Shown: positions 37,990 through 48,400 of the stretch, in pieces
Layout: each line of letters begins with the position of its first letter
Numbering within the stretch: the first letter of the stretch is position 1
DNA from: Xenophilus aerolatus
GTDB lineage: Bacteria > Pseudomonadota > Gammaproteobacteria > Burkholderiales > Burkholderiaceae_C
NCBI GenBank assembly: GCA_029968055.1
Contig: JASCNX010000005.1
Location: 1-64,000 of the forward strand
Direction of reading: 5' to 3'
Length of the DNA stretch: 64,000 nt
The notes under the pieces: model-generated
What the model saw: only the letters and a program-made list of their open reading frames with translations
Databases searched by the model: none
What the model was told of the DNA's origin: nothing
Program-made: the position numbers and the translations under genes

Positions 37990-39432
37990 TCAGTTTTCCT
38001 TCTTCTCGTCCTTGTTCTCGACGATCACCTGCGTCTTGCTCACCATCACGGGCTGGCCCTTGAGCTGGTTGATCGCCTGCACGAGCGGGAAGTCCTTGTC
38101 GCTGCCGAACTCGGGCGTTTTGCGGTCCTGCGGCGGCTTCTTGGCCTCTTCCTCGAGGCGCTTGCGGGCCTCGTCGCGGGCCTTCTCGCGCTCGGGGTCC
38201 TTCACCTCGGGGCCCTGGCCGCTGGACAGGTGCTTCTCCAGGTCGGCCTCGCGCATGCGCAGGGCGGCGTAGGGGCTGCCCTCGGCGCTCTCGTCGATCA
38301 GCACGTTGGGCACGATGCCGCGCGCCTGGATCGAGGTGCCGCTGGGCGTGTAGTAGCGGGCCGTGGTGATCTTCAGGCCCGTGTCGGGGCCGAGCGGGCG
38401 CACCGTCTGCACCGAGCCCTTGCCGAAGGTCTGGCTGCCCATGATGGTCGCGCGCTTGTGGTCCTGCAGGGCGCCGGCCACGATCTCGCTGGCCGAGGCC
38501 GAGCCTTCATTCACCAGCACGATCAGCGGCACGTTCTTGAGCGCTGCCGGCAGGCTGCGCAGCGGGTCGGAGCCCGAGCGGCGCTGGTAATCCTCGGGGA
38601 TGGCCTTGTAGACCTGCTTGCTCTCGGCAAGCTGGCCGTCGGTCGTCACCACCGTCGAATTGGCGGGCAGGAAGGCGGCCGACACGGCCACCGCCGCGTC
38701 GAGCAGGCCACCCGGGTCGTTGCGCAGGTCGAGCACCAGGCCCTTCAGGTTGGGGTCCTGCTTGTAGATCTCGTCGACCTTCTTCACGAAGTCGTCGACA
38801 GTGCGCTCCTGGAACTGCGACAGGCGGATCCAGGCATAGCCCGGCTCGATCACCTTGCCGCGGACCGATTGCGTGCGGATCTCCTCGCGCGTGATCGTCA
38901 CCGGGAAGGTGCGGCTCTCGTCCTTGCGGAAGATGGTCAGCAGCACCTTGGAGCCGGCTTCGCCGCGCATGCGCTTGACGGCATCGTTCAGCGACAGGCC
39001 CTTGACGGCCGTGTCGTCGATCTTGGTGATCAGGTCGTTGGGCTTGAGGCCGGCGCGGAAGGCGGGCGAGCCCTCGATCGGCGAGACGACCTTGACCAGC
39101 CCGTCTTCCTGCGAGATCTCGATGCCCACGCCCACGAAGCGGCCCGTGGTGCCTTCGCGGAATTCCTTGAAGGACTTCTTGTCGAAGTACTGCGAGTGCG
39201 GGTCGAGCCCCGACACCATGCCGGAGATGGCGTCGGAGATCAGCTTCTTCTCGTCGACCGGCTCGACGTAGTCGCTCTTGACCATGCCGAACACGGCGGC
39301 GAGCTGCTGCAGCTCTTCCAGCGGCAGGGGCGCCATGGCCCCGCGCGCCACCGTCTGGAGCGAGACGGTCGTCAGCACGCCGGCAACGACGCCTGCGCTC
39401 ACCCAACCGGTGATCTTGAGTTTCTGGCCCAT
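37990..39432 (-). CDS. ctpA: Carboxy-terminal processing protease (S41 family)
   Basis: A 480-residue periplasmic serine protease. An N-terminal signal/anchor (VSAGVVAGVLTTVSLQTVAR) is followed by the S41 N-terminal part, a PDZ domain (GIEISQEDGLVKVVSPIEGS) and the catalytic domain with Ser in NEGSASASEIVAGAL and Lys in QTFGKGSVQT. The C-terminal ~90 residues are charged and helical. AAGGGA lies 6 bases before the chosen ATG. It sits between gpmA and moeB. Confidence 0.94.
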   Translation of the reverse strand: MGQKLKITGWVSAGVVAGVLTTVSLQTVARGAMAPLPLEELQQLAAVFGMVKSDYVEPVDEKKLISDAISGMVSGLDPHSQYFDKKSFKEFREGTTGRFVGVGIEISQEDGLVKVVSPIEGSPAFRAGLKPNDLITKIDDTAVKGLSLNDAVKRMRGEAGSKVLLTIFRKDESRTFPVTITREEIRTQSVRGKVIEPGYAWIRLSQFQERTVDDFVKKVDEIYKQDPNLKGLVLDLRNDPGGLLDAAVAVSAAFLPANSTVVTTDGQLAESKQVYKAIPEDYQRRSGSDPLRSLPAALKNVPLIVLVNEGSASASEIVAGALQDHKRATIMGSQTFGKGSVQTVRPLGPDTGLKITTARYYTPSGTSIQARGIVPNVLIDESAEGSPYAALRMREADLEKHLSSGQGPEVKDPEREKARDEARKRLEEEAKKPPQDRKTPEFGSDKDFPLVQAINQLKGQPVMVSKTQVIVENKDEKKEN

Positions 39433-39519
39433 GGAATTCCCTTCGGCGAACCGGATCGAATCAATATACACAGCTTGGAAGCAATTTCCTCGCCGCGGTT
39501 CCGTGACCGTTGAGTCCCG

Positions 39520-40263
39520 TCAGGCTTTGCCCTGCGACGCGACGGCGGCGGCCGCCTTGGCCGCGGCCTCGGCGTCGCCCAGGTAATAGTGTCGCAACGG
39601 CTTGAGGTCGTCGTCCAGCTCGTAAACCAGCGGGATGCCGTTCGGGATGTTCAGCCCGACGATGTCGCTGTCGGAAATGCCGTCCAGGTACTTGACCAGC
39701 GCGCGGATCGAATTGCCGTGCGCCGCCACCACGATGCGGCGGCCGGCGCGGATGGCCGGGGCCATCGACTCGTTCCAGAAGGGCAGCACGCGCGCCACGG
39801 TGTCCTTCAGGCACTCGGTCAGGGGGACCTGCTCGGGCGAGAGCTTGGCGTAGCGCACGTCGCTGCGCTCCGAGCGCGGGTCGGTGGGCTCCAGGGCCGG
39901 CGGCGGGGTGTCGTAGCTGCGGCGCCAGACCAGCACCTGCTCGTCGCCGTACTGCTTGGCCATGTCGGCCTTGTTCAGGCCCTGCAGGGCGCCGTAGTGG
40001 CGCTCGTTGAGGCGCCACGAATGGACCACCGGCAGCCAGGTGCGGTCCAGTTCGTCGAGGGTGTGCCACAGGGTGCGCGTCGCGCGCTTGAGCACGCTGG
40101 TGTAGGCGACGTCGAAATCGTAGCCCTCGGCCTTGAGCAGGCGCCCGGCCTGCTTGGCCTGCTCCACGCCGGTCTCGGTCAGGTCGACGTCGGTCCAGCC
40201 GGTGAAGCGGTTCTCGAGATTCCAGGTCGATTCGCCATGGCGGATCAGCACCAGTTTGTGCAT
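39520..40263 (-). CDS. gpmA: 2,3-bisphosphoglycerate-dependent phosphoglycerate mutase
   Basis: Interconverts 3- and 2-phosphoglycerate in glycolysis. The 247-residue enzyme has the catalytic [18 protein letters not shown], the second His in [14 protein letters not shown] and the signature [19 protein letters not shown]. Divergent from the rhodanese gene; its stop is about 90 bp from the ctpA start. Confidence 0.96.
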   Translation of the reverse strand: MHKLVLIRHGESTWNLENRFTGWTDVDLTETGVEQAKQAGRLLKAEGYDFDVAYTSVLKRATRTLWHTLDELDRTWLPVVHSWRLNERHYGALQGLNKADMAKQYGDEQVLVWRRSYDTPPPALEPTDPRSERSDVRYAKLSPEQVPLTECLKDTVARVLPFWNESMAPAIRAGRRIVVAAHGNSIRALVKYLDGISDSDIVGLNIPNGIPLVYELDDDLKPLRHYYLGDAEAAAKAAAAVASQGKA

Positions 40264-40301
40264 GGAAGCCTTTTGGTTAAGTCTTGGGTAGGCCGGCATT
40301 C

Positions 40302-40307
40302 TAAAAT
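40302..40307 (+). promoter_or_regulatory. Putative -10 box before the rhodanese gene
   Basis: TAAAAT followed by CCCGGG, 28 bp before the GTG start. No acceptable -35 hexamer at 17 bp. Confidence 0.35.
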
Positions 40308-40334
40308 CCCGGGTTTGCCCACCCGGAACGCCCC

Positions 40335-40742
40335 GTGAAATTCTTCGTCGACAACTGGCTCCTGATCCTCATCGCCCTCAGCTCCGGCGGCATGCTCGCC
40401 TGGCCGAAGCTGCGCGGCGCCGGCCAGGGCTCGCTGACGGTCCAGGGTGCGGTCCACATCATCAACCGCGAGCGCGGGGTGCTGGTCGACGTGCGCGAGC
40501 CGGATGAATTCGCCGCCGGCCACCCGGTGGGTGCCCGCAACGTGCCGCTGGACCAGCTCGAGGCCAAGCTGCCCGGCGCCGTCAAGAACAAGACCGTGCC
40601 GCTGCTGCTGATCTGCGCCAGCGGCAGCCGCGCCCAGCGCGCCGTGGCCACGGCCAAGAAACTCGGCTATGAGCAGGCCCAAGCGGTCGGCGGCGGGCTG
40701 AAAGCGTGGAAAGACGCTAACCTGCCCATCGAGAAGGCCTGA
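40335..40742 (+). CDS. Membrane-anchored rhodanese-like protein
   Basis: A 135-residue protein: one N-terminal helix ([19 protein letters not shown]) and a rhodanese domain with active-site Cys in [15 protein letters not shown] and the [20 protein letters not shown] strand. A sulfur-transfer or redox role is inferred. GTG start. It leads the group rhodanese-grxC-secB-gpsA. Confidence 0.9.
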   Translation: MKFFVDNWLLILIALSSGGMLAWPKLRGAGQGSLTVQGAVHIINRERGVLVDVREPDEFAAGHPVGARNVPLDQLEAKLPGAVKNKTVPLLLICASGSRAQRAVATAKKLGYEQAQAVGGGLKAWKDANLPIEKA

Positions 40743-40775
40743 CGCGTCCCGGCGTCGCGGCCTCCAAGGAGCCCC

Positions 40776-41036
40776 ATGCAACCCGTCAAGATGTACACCA
40801 CCGCGGTCTGCCCCTACTGCATCCGCGCCAAGCAGATCCTGAAGTCCAAGGGTGTCGAGCAGATCGAGGAGATCCGCATCGACACGAACCCCGAGGAACG
40901 CGCCCGCATGATGGAGATCACCCAGCGGCGCACCGTGCCGCAGATCTTCGTGGGCGACACCCACGTCGGCGGCTGCGACGACCTGATCGCGCTCGACAGC
41001 CGCGGCGCCCTGGTGCCGCTGCTGCAGGCCGCCTGA
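40776..41036 (+). CDS. grxC: Glutaredoxin 3
   Basis: An 86-residue glutaredoxin with the CPYC redox centre in TTAVCPYCIRAKQIL, the cis-Pro motif TVPQIFVGDTHVGG and the GCDDL glutathione site. It reduces disulfides using glutathione. The pairing with secB is conserved in proteobacteria. Confidence 0.95.
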   Translation: MQPVKMYTTAVCPYCIRAKQILKSKGVEQIEEIRIDTNPEERARMMEITQRRTVPQIFVGDTHVGGCDDLIALDSRGALVPLLQAA

Positions 41037-41084
41037 GCGCGCGCCGCCTGCCGAGCCGCGCCCGGCGCGGCGCCGCAGGGAGGC

Positions 41085-41137
41085 GATAATCCCCGACCTC
41101 TCGCACGCCCGCCGTGGGAATCCTCCCTCGCGGGCGT
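41085..41137 (+). promoter_or_regulatory. secB leader: -10-like box and inverted repeat
   Basis: GATAAT at 41085-41090, then in the likely leader ACGCCCGC (41105-41112) and its complement GCGGGCGT (41130-41137) around 17 bases, followed by TGTTTTG. It looks like a weak terminator or attenuator 24 bp before the secB ATG. Confidence 0.5.
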
Positions 41138-41160
41138 TGTTTTGACCCGAAAGCAAAGCC

Positions 41161-41625
41161 ATGGCCGACCAACAAGCCGCAGAACCCGTCTTCCAGATCC
41201 AGCGCGTCTACCTCAAGGACCTGTCGCTGGAGCAGCCCAATTCGCCGGCCATCCTGCTCGAGCAGCAGCAGCCCACGGTCGACATCCAGCTCGGCGTCGA
41301 GGCGCAGAACGTGACCGAAGGCATCTTCGAGATCACCGTGTCGGCCACCGTGCAGACCAAGATCGAAGACCGCACTGTGTTCCTGGTCGAGGCCAAGCAG
41401 TCCGGCATCTTCGAGATCCGCAACCTGCCCGACGACCAGATGGGCCCGATCCTCGGCATCGCCTGCCCGCAGATCGTCTACCCCTACCTGCGCGGCAACG
41501 TGGCCGACGTGATCCAGCGCGGCGGCTTCCCGCCCGTGCACCTGGCCGAGATCAACTTCCAGGCCATGTACGAGCAGCAGCAGGCCCAGGCCGCCGGCGA
41601 AGGCGTGCCGGCCAACGCCCAGTAA
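41161..41625 (+). CDS. secB: Protein-export chaperone SecB
   Basis: A 154-residue chaperone that keeps exported proteins unfolded and hands them to SecA. Family features: [19 protein letters not shown] near the start, the [20 protein letters not shown] segment and the [21 protein letters not shown]-terminal region. Tetrameric, cytoplasmic. Confidence 0.96.
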   Translation: MADQQAAEPVFQIQRVYLKDLSLEQPNSPAILLEQQQPTVDIQLGVEAQNVTEGIFEITVSATVQTKIEDRTVFLVEAKQSGIFEIRNLPDDQMGPILGIACPQIVYPYLRGNVADVIQRGGFPPVHLAEINFQAMYEQQQAQAAGEGVPANAQ

Positions 41626-41642
41626 TCCGCGGCGCGCCGCCG

Positions 41643-42650
41643 ATGCGCATCTGCGTGCTGGGGGCCGGGGCCTGGGGCACAGCGCTGGCCGTCGGCGCGG
41701 CCGGCCATCCGGCCGGCGGGCGCAGCGTCACGCTGTGGGCGCGCGACCCCGCCCAGGCGACCGCGATGGCGCAGGCACGCAGCAACACGCGCTACCTGTT
41801 CGGCATTCCTTTCCCGCCCGCGCTCGCCGTGCAGGGCGGCGATGCGCGCGACGCCTGCGCGGGCGCCGACCTCGTCATCGTCGCCACACCCATGGCGGCG
41901 CTGCGCGAGCAGCTGGCCCTGCTGGCGTCGGTGCAGGCGCCGGTCGCCTGGCTGTGCAAGGGCGTCGAGACCTCCGCCGGCGACGGCCCGGGCCTCCTGG
42001 CCCATGAAATCCAGCTGCAGGTCGCGCCGCACCTGCACGCAGGCGTCCTGAGCGGCCCCAGCTTCGCCCAGGAAGTGGCGCGCGGCCAGCCGACCGCGCT
42101 GGTCGCGGCCAGCGCCCATGCCGGCGTGCGCGACATGCTGGTCGCGGCCTTCCACGGGCCCACGCTGCGCGTGTACGCCAACGACGACCTCGTCGGTGTC
42201 GAAGTCGGCGGTGCGGTGAAGAACGTGCTCGCCATCGCCACCGGCCTGGCCGACGGCCTGGCGCTCGGGCTGAACGCACGCGCCGCCTTGATCACCCGCG
42301 GCCTGGCCGAGATGACGCGCTTCGGCGTCGCCCTCGGTGCGCGGCCCGAGACCTTCATGGGCCTGTCCGGCCTCGGCGACCTGGTGCTCACCGCCACCGG
42401 CGACCTCTCGCGCAACCGGCGCGTCGGCCTGCTGCTGGCCGAGGGCCGCACGCTGGCGCAGGCGGTCGACTCGCTGGGCCACGTGGCCGAAGGCGTGTAC
42501 TGCGCCCGCACCGTGGTGCAGCGCGCGCGGCACCTGGGCATCGACATGCCCATCGCCGAGGGCGTGGTCGCGCTGCTCGACGGCCGCCTGGCGCCGGCCG
42601 ATGCGGTGCGTGCCCTCATGGAGCGCGAGCCGGGCGCCGAGCACGGCTGA
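41643..42650 (+). CDS. gpsA: Glycerol-3-phosphate dehydrogenase [NAD(P)+]
   Basis: Makes sn-glycerol-3-phosphate from dihydroxyacetone phosphate for phospholipid synthesis. The 335-residue enzyme shows the dinucleotide loop [18 protein letters not shown], the catalytic Lys region [20 protein letters not shown], and [20 protein letters not shown], plus [20 protein letters not shown]. It begins 17 bp after secB, the usual order in this group. Confidence 0.95.
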   Translation: MRICVLGAGAWGTALAVGAAGHPAGGRSVTLWARDPAQATAMAQARSNTRYLFGIPFPPALAVQGGDARDACAGADLVIVATPMAALREQLALLASVQAPVAWLCKGVETSAGDGPGLLAHEIQLQVAPHLHAGVLSGPSFAQEVARGQPTALVAASAHAGVRDMLVAAFHGPTLRVYANDDLVGVEVGGAVKNVLAIATGLADGLALGLNARAALITRGLAEMTRFGVALGARPETFMGLSGLGDLVLTATGDLSRNRRVGLLLAEGRTLAQAVDSLGHVAEGVYCARTVVQRARHLGIDMPIAEGVVALLDGRLAPADAVRALMEREPGAEHG

Positions 42651-42741
42651 TCGGCCTGCAGCACCTCCGGGTTGCCGCTGATTCCGGGCGTGCAGGGCCG
42701 GCGTAGCCTCGCCGGCTCCAACCACAGCATCAGGAGTCGAC

Positions 42742-43428
42742 ATGCCCCGTCCTTTCGTTCTGCCGCTGGGCGCCGCCGTGGCGGCCCTCGCCCTCGTCGC
42801 CGGCTGCGGCGCCATGCGCACCTCCACCCCGGGCGGCAACCCCATGGGCTTCTTCATCACCAGCACCAACCCCGGCAAGGGCGGCGACCTCGGCGGGCTG
42901 GCCGGTGCCGACCGCTTCTGCCAGTCGCTGGCGACCGCCGTCGGCGCGGGCAGCAGGACCTGGCGCGCCTACCTCAGCACCGCGGCCCTGAACGGCCAGC
43001 CGGCCGTCAATGCGCGCGACCGCATCGGCAGCGGCCCGTGGGCCAACGCGAAGGGCGTGGTCGTCGCCACCAGCGTCGCCGACCTGCACAGCGCCAATGC
43101 CAAGGTGGGCAAGGAGACGTCGCTCACCGAGAAGGGCGAGGTCGTGTCGGGCTTCGGCGACCCGGTCAACCGCCACGACATCCTCACCGGCTCGCGTCCC
43201 GACGGCACCGTGGCTGTGCCCGAGCCCGGCACGGACACGACCTGCGGCAACTGGACGCGCAGCGACGGCGGCTCGGCCATCGTCGGCCACCACGACCACA
43301 AGGGCACCAACCCCGACCCGGTGGCCAACGCGTCGTGGAACTCCTCCCACGGCACGCGCGGCTGCAGCATCGACCAGCTGAAGATGAGCGGCAGCGCCGG
43401 CCTGCTTTACTGCTTCGCCACGAACTGA
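42742..43428 (+). CDS. Secreted lectin-like lipoprotein
   Basis: A 228-residue predicted lipoprotein (lipobox ALVAGC). The mature part opens with FFITSTNPGKGGDLGGLAGA, followed by RTWRAYLSTAALNGQPAVNA, CGNWTRSDGG and GHHDHKG. It ends with a Cys-containing GLLYCFATN. Such sequences are usually labelled lectin-like or DUF1554-type extracellular proteins; no function is established. Several Cys in the mature part suggest disulfides. Confidence 0.75.
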   Translation: MPRPFVLPLGAAVAALALVAGCGAMRTSTPGGNPMGFFITSTNPGKGGDLGGLAGADRFCQSLATAVGAGSRTWRAYLSTAALNGQPAVNARDRIGSGPWANAKGVVVATSVADLHSANAKVGKETSLTEKGEVVSGFGDPVNRHDILTGSRPDGTVAVPEPGTDTTCGNWTRSDGGSAIVGHHDHKGTNPDPVANASWNSSHGTRGCSIDQLKMSGSAGLLYCFATN

Positions 43429-43548
43429 GGCCTCCCGGCTTTGCACTTTGCTTCGCTGCGTGTCATTCGCCACCTTCTGAGGAGGGGACCCCGCCTGCGG
43501 CCCGGCCAAGCCGGTTCCGCGGCGCGTTGCTGAAGCTTCAGTGGCGGG

Positions 43549-44412
43549 CTATGCGGCTGTATAGGCCAGGCGCACGTAGATGGGTGCGAAGGCCTCGGCC
43601 TGGGTAATCTCGACCAGGGTTTCCTTGGCGAGTTCGAGCATGGCGATGAAGGTGACGACCATCACGGGCACGCCGCGCGAGGCGTCGAACAGTTCCTCGA
43701 ACTCGACGAAGCGCCGGCCCTGCAGGGTGCGCAGCACGATGCTCATGTGCTCGCGCACCGACAGCTCCTCGCGCGAGATCTTGTGGTGCTGCACGAGCTT
43801 GGCCCGCTTAAGAATGTCGGCCCAGGCCTCGCGCAGGTCGACCACCGCGACCTCGGGGAAGCGCGGCTTGAGCGACTGCTCGATGTAGACCTGCGCCTTC
43901 CAGAAGTCGCGCCCGTACGTGGGCATGGCCGCGAGCGCGGCGGCCTGCATCTTGGCCTGCTCGTACTCCAGCAGCCGGCGCACCAGCTCGGCCCGCGGGT
44001 CCTCGGCTTCCTCGCCCTCGGCCGTCTTCTTGGGCGGCAGCAGCATGCGCGACTTGATCTCGATGAGCATGGCCGCCATCAGCAGGTACTCGGCCGCCAG
44101 TTCGAGGTTGCGCGTGCGGATCTCGTCCACGTAGGCCAGGTACTGCCGCGTCAGTCCCGCCATGGGGATGTCGAGGATGTTGAAGTTTTGCTTGCGGATC
44201 AGGTAGAGCAGCAGGTCCAGCGGCCCCTCGAAGGCCTCGAGGAAGACCTCCAGCGCATCGGGCGGGATGTAGAGGTCGTTGGGCAGCGAGAACAGCGGCT
44301 CGCCGTACAGCCGTGCGAGGGCCACCTGATCGACGACCTCGGGCATCGGCGTCACCACCGTGGCGCCGTCCTCGTCATCGTCGTGCGCAGGATGCGCCTC
44401 GGGGCCGTTCAT
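43549..44412 (-). CDS. scpA: Segregation and condensation protein A
   Basis: A 287-residue kleisin that bridges SMC heads with ScpB for chromosome condensation. The N-terminal helix motif (FEGPLDLLLYLIRKQNFNIL), MAAMLIEIKSRMLLP and the C-terminal winged-helix (VTFIAMLELAKETLVEITQA) are diagnostic. N-terminal ~30 residues are acidic and disordered. It follows the DUF3460 gene; the short GCTAT-N7-ATAGC palindrome lies in between. Confidence 0.93.
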   Translation of the reverse strand: MNGPEAHPAHDDDEDGATVVTPMPEVVDQVALARLYGEPLFSLPNDLYIPPDALEVFLEAFEGPLDLLLYLIRKQNFNILDIPMAGLTRQYLAYVDEIRTRNLELAAEYLLMAAMLIEIKSRMLLPPKKTAEGEEAEDPRAELVRRLLEYEQAKMQAAALAAMPTYGRDFWKAQVYIEQSLKPRFPEVAVVDLREAWADILKRAKLVQHHKISREELSVREHMSIVLRTLQGRRFVEFEELFDASRGVPVMVVTFIAMLELAKETLVEITQAEAFAPIYVRLAYTAA

Positions 44413-44420
44413 GGGTGGGT

Positions 44421-44437
44421 GCTATGAAAAAAATAGC
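44421..44437. repeat. Short palindrome GCTAT-N7-ATAGC
   Basis: A perfect 5-bp dyad around GAAAAAA, in the DUF3460-scpA spacer. Related copies lie at 10277-10293 and 25911-25927. Confidence 0.6.
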
Positions 44438-44490
44438 GCCCCGCGCAAGCGGGGCGGTCGCTGCAGGCCGGTCGGCCCGAAAAGCCGGGC

Positions 44491-44694
44491 TCAGCCCTTG
44501 GTCTGGTACACGTAGGGCTGCTGCGACACCGTGCCGGCGTCGATCTCGGCCTGCGCGTCGCGGTCGATCGCCTTGTCCCACAGCAGGGCGCGGCCGGCGC
44601 GCTGCTCGGCTTCCAGGTCGGGCTTCTGGCGGCGCATCTGCTCGATGAACTGGGTGGCGTCGGAGGTGTAGTGGGGGCGGGCGAAGATCGACAT
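44491..44694 (-). CDS. DUF3460 protein
   Basis: A 67-residue protein, MSIFARPHYTSDATQFIEQM at the start, and GRALLWDKAIDRDAQAEIDA in the middle, which is the DUF3460 pattern found in betaproteobacteria. Function unknown. Divergent from the BamE-like gene; probably co-transcribed with scpA. Confidence 0.9.
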   Translation of the reverse strand: MSIFARPHYTSDATQFIEQMRRQKPDLEAEQRAGRALLWDKAIDRDAQAEIDAGTVSQQPYVYQTKG

Positions 44695-44744
44695 AGACTG
44701 GAACCTGAAGTGGCGCGGATTTTAACGATCGGGGAGCGATTGGC

Positions 44745-45251
44745 ATGAGAACACGATGCAGCATGCGGCGCCTGTCGGGCCTGCTGGCCGGCCTGGCGGT
44801 GGTCCTGGCGCTGGCGGGCTGCGACCCGCAGCGCATCGACAAGCTGGAGGAGGGCGTCTCCACCGAGGCCGACGTGCGCGCCCAGTTCGGCACGCCCGAG
44901 AACATCTGGGACGCCCCCGGTGGCCGCGTGCTGGAGTACAACCGCCAGCCCCAGGGCCAGAAGAACTACATGATCACCATCGGCCCCGACGGCCGCATGA
45001 GCGCGCTGCGCCAGGTGCTCACACCCGAGAACTTCGCCCGGGTGCGGCCCGGCATGCCCATGGAAGAACTGCGCAAGCTGCTGGGCAAGCCCGCCAAGGT
45101 CACGCCCTATGCGCTCAAGCGCGAGACCGAATGGGAATGGCGCTGGGTCCAGCCGCCCAATTCGCCCATGGTCTTCACCGCCGTGCTCGACGACTACCAG
45201 TACGTGGTGCGCAGCGGCTCCTCGCCCGACCGCGGCACCGAGGCCCACTGA
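44745..45251 (+). CDS. BamE/SmpA-OmlA-type outer membrane lipoprotein
   Basis: A 168-residue lipoprotein with lipobox LALAGC. The mature part has the SmpA/OmlA signature: DKLEEGVSTEADVRAQFGTP, then VLEYNRQPQGQKNYMITI and VRPGMPMEELRKLLGKPAKV. Related to BamE of the beta-barrel assembly machinery but it could be a paralogue. GGGGAG 8 bases before the ATG. Confidence 0.85.
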   Translation: MRTRCSMRRLSGLLAGLAVVLALAGCDPQRIDKLEEGVSTEADVRAQFGTPENIWDAPGGRVLEYNRQPQGQKNYMITIGPDGRMSALRQVLTPENFARVRPGMPMEELRKLLGKPAKVTPYALKRETEWEWRWVQPPNSPMVFTAVLDDYQYVVRSGSSPDRGTEAH

Positions 45252-45343
45252 GCGCGCAGCGGCGGCGCAGCTCCTGCTCCATCGGCGGCGCGCGTGCTGC
45301 GCCCCCCGTGAAAGCCCCATGGCCGCCCTCAGGCTTAACCGCC

Positions 45344-45371
45344 TTGCGCTCGGGCCCTTGCTCCCTAGAAT
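45344..45371 (+). promoter_or_regulatory. Putative promoter of the formate dehydrogenase operon
   Basis: TTGCGC (45344-45349), 16-bp spacer and TAGAAT (45366-45371), about 42 bp before the ATG of the alpha subunit. TAAGGG provides the ribosome site. Confidence 0.5.
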
Positions 45372-45412
45372 GGCTTTGCTTCAGGAACGAAACAAAGAGT
45401 AAGGGCACCACG

Positions 45413-48400
45413 ATGCAACTCTCCCGCCGCCAGTTCATGAAAGTGACTGGCTCCACCCTGGCGGGCTCGAGTCTGGCACTGATGGGCTTCTCGCCGGCGA
45501 CTGCGCTGGCCGAGGTGCGTCAGTACAAGCTCGCAGCCACCACCGTGACACGCCAGACCTGCACCTACTGCTCGGTGGGTTGCGGCATCCTCATGTACTC
45601 GCTGGGCGACGGCGCCAAGAACGCCAAGGCCTCGGTGATCCACGTCGAGGGCGACCCCGACCACCCGGTCAATCGCGGCACGCTGTGTCCCAAGGGCGCG
45701 AGCCTGCTCGACATCGTCAACAGCCCGAACCGGCTGCTGTACCCCGAGTACCGCGCCCCCGGCTCCACCGAGTGGAAGCGCCTGTCCTGGGGCGACGCCC
45801 TGGACCGCATCGCCAAGCTCATGAAGGCCGACCGCGACGCGAACTTCGTCGAGACCACGGCCGACGGCAAGCGCGTCAACCGCTGGACCTCCACCGGCAT
45901 GCTGGCCGCCTCGGCCTCCAGCAACGAAGCCGGCTACATCACCCACAAGGTCGCCCGCAGCTGGGGCCTTCTTCCTTTCGACAATCAAGCACGTGTCTGA
46001 CACGGCCCGACGGTGGCAGGTCTTGCCCCGACGTTTGGCCGTGGAGCGATGACGAACCATTGGGTCGACATCAAGAACGCGGATGTGATTCTGATCATGG
46101 GCGGCAATGCCGCCGAGGCGCACCCCTGCGGATTCAAGTGGGTGACGGAGGCGAAGGCGCACAACAAGGCGCACTTCATGGTGGTCGACCCGCGCTTCAA
46201 CCGCTCGGCGTCGGTGGCCGACTTCTATGCGCCGATCCGTTCGGGCAGCGACATCGTCTTCCTCGGCGGGATCATCAATTACCTGCTGACGAACGACAAG
46301 ATCCACCACGACTACGTGAAGGCGTACACCGACTTCACCTTCCTCGTGCGTGAGGACTTCAACTTCGACGAGGGCTACTTCTCCGGCTACAACGAAGAGA
46401 AGCGCATCTACGACAAGACCAGCTGGGACTACCAGATGGGCGAGGACGGCTTCGTCAAGACCGACCCCACCCTGCAGGACCCGCGCTGCGTCTTCCAGCT
46501 GCTCAAGAAGCACTACGCCAGCTACACGCCCGAGAAGGTCGAAAGCGCCTGCGGCACGCCCAAGGCGAAGTTCCTGCACGTGTGCGAGAAGTTCGCGTCC
46601 ACGGCCGTTGCCGGCCGCGCCGCGACCATCATGTACGCGCTGGGCTGGACGCAGCACTCCATCGGCGCGCAGATCCTGCGCTGCGCGGCCATGGTGCAGC
46701 TGCTGTGCGGCAACATCGGCGTGGCCGGCGGCGGCATGAACGCGCTGCGCGGGCACTCCAACATCCAGGGCCTCACCGACCTGGGCCTGCTGTCGGCCAG
46801 CCTGCCGGGCTACCTCACCATGCCGCGCGAGGCCGAGCAGGACTACCAGGCCTACATCACGGCCCGCACGCAGAAGCCCCTGCGCGCCAACCAGATGAGC
46901 TACTGGCAGAACTACCCCAAGTTCCACGTCAGCCTCATGAAGGCCTGGTACGGCCCGGCCGCCACGGCCGAGAACAACTGGGCCTACGACTTCCTGCCCA
47001 AGCTCGACAAGGAGTACGACATGCTCCAGACCTTCGAGCTGATGCGGGAGGGCAAGGTCAACGGCTACCTGGCGCAGGGCTTCAACCCGCTGGCCGCGCT
47101 GTCCGACAAGAACCGCAACCGCGAGGCGCTGTCCAAGCTCAAGTTCCTGGTCATCATGGACCCGCTGGCCACGGAAACCTCGGAGTTCTGGAAGAACTAC
47201 GGCGAGCACAACGACGTCGACCCGGCCCAGATCCAGACCGAGGTCTTCCGCCTGCCCACCACCTGCTTCGCCGAGGAGGAGGGCGCCGTCGTCAGCTCCT
47301 CGCGCGTGCTGCAGTGGCACTGGAAGGCGGCCGAGCCCCCGGGCGAGGCCTGGACCGACATCCGCATCATGGCGGGCCTGCACCTTCGCCTGAAGGAGCT
47401 CTACACCAAGCAGGGCGGCAAGTTCGGCGACCCGATCCAGAAGCTCTGGTGGCCCTACATGCATGCGGCCGAGCCCACGCCGGCCGAAGTCGCCAAGGAA
47501 TACAACGGCCGCGCCCTGGCCGACCTGAAAGACCCGGCCGACCCGACCAAGGTCACGCGCAAGGCGGGCGAACAGCTCGCCGGCTTCGGCGAACTGAAGG
47601 ACGACGGCAGCACCCTGTGCGGCTGCTGGATCTTCGCCGGCGCCTGGACGCAGGCCGGCAACCAGATGGGCCGGCGCGACAACGCCGACCCCACCGGCAT
47701 CGGCAACACGCTCAACTGGGCCTGGGCCTGGCCGGCCAACCGCCGCGTGCTCTACAACCGCGCCTCGTGCGACCCGGCGGGCAACCCCTGGAACCCGAAG
47801 CGCCAGCTGGTCAAGTGGAACGGCAGCGCCTGGGGCGGGGCCGACGTGCCCGACTTCGGCGCCGCCCTGGCGCCCGAGACCGGTGCCGGCCCGTTCATCA
47901 TGAACCCCGAGGGCGTGGCGCGCTTCTTCGCCCGCAAGGGCCTCAACGAAGGGCCGTTCCCCACCCACTACGAACCCTTCGACACGCCCCTGGGCTACAA
48001 CCCCATGTATCCCAAGAACGCCAAGGCGACCAGCTCGCCCGCGGCGCGCGTGTTCAAGTCGGTGTGGGACACCTTCGGCAAGGCCGACGAGTTCCCGCAC
48101 GTGGGCACCACCTACCGCCTGACCGAGCACTTCCACTACTGGACCAAGCACGCCCTGCTCAACGCCATCACGCAGCCCGAGCAGTTCGTCGAGATCGGCG
48201 AGGCGCTGGCGCAGAGCCTGGGCATCGCCAACGGCACCATGGTGAAGGTCAGCTCCAAGCGCGGCTACATCAAGGCGGTGGCCCTGGTCACCAAGCGGAT
48301 CAAGCCGATGACCATCGAGGGCAAGACCGTGCACCACGTGGGCATTCCCATCCACTGGGGCTTCAAGGGCCTGACCAAGCCGGGCTTCCTGGCCAACACG

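Noticed and set aside
45998-46000. fdoG as a pseudogene or sequencing error
   Set aside because: Position 196, the flanking residues, the SECIS hairpin and nearby selA, selB and selC all support Sec recoding.
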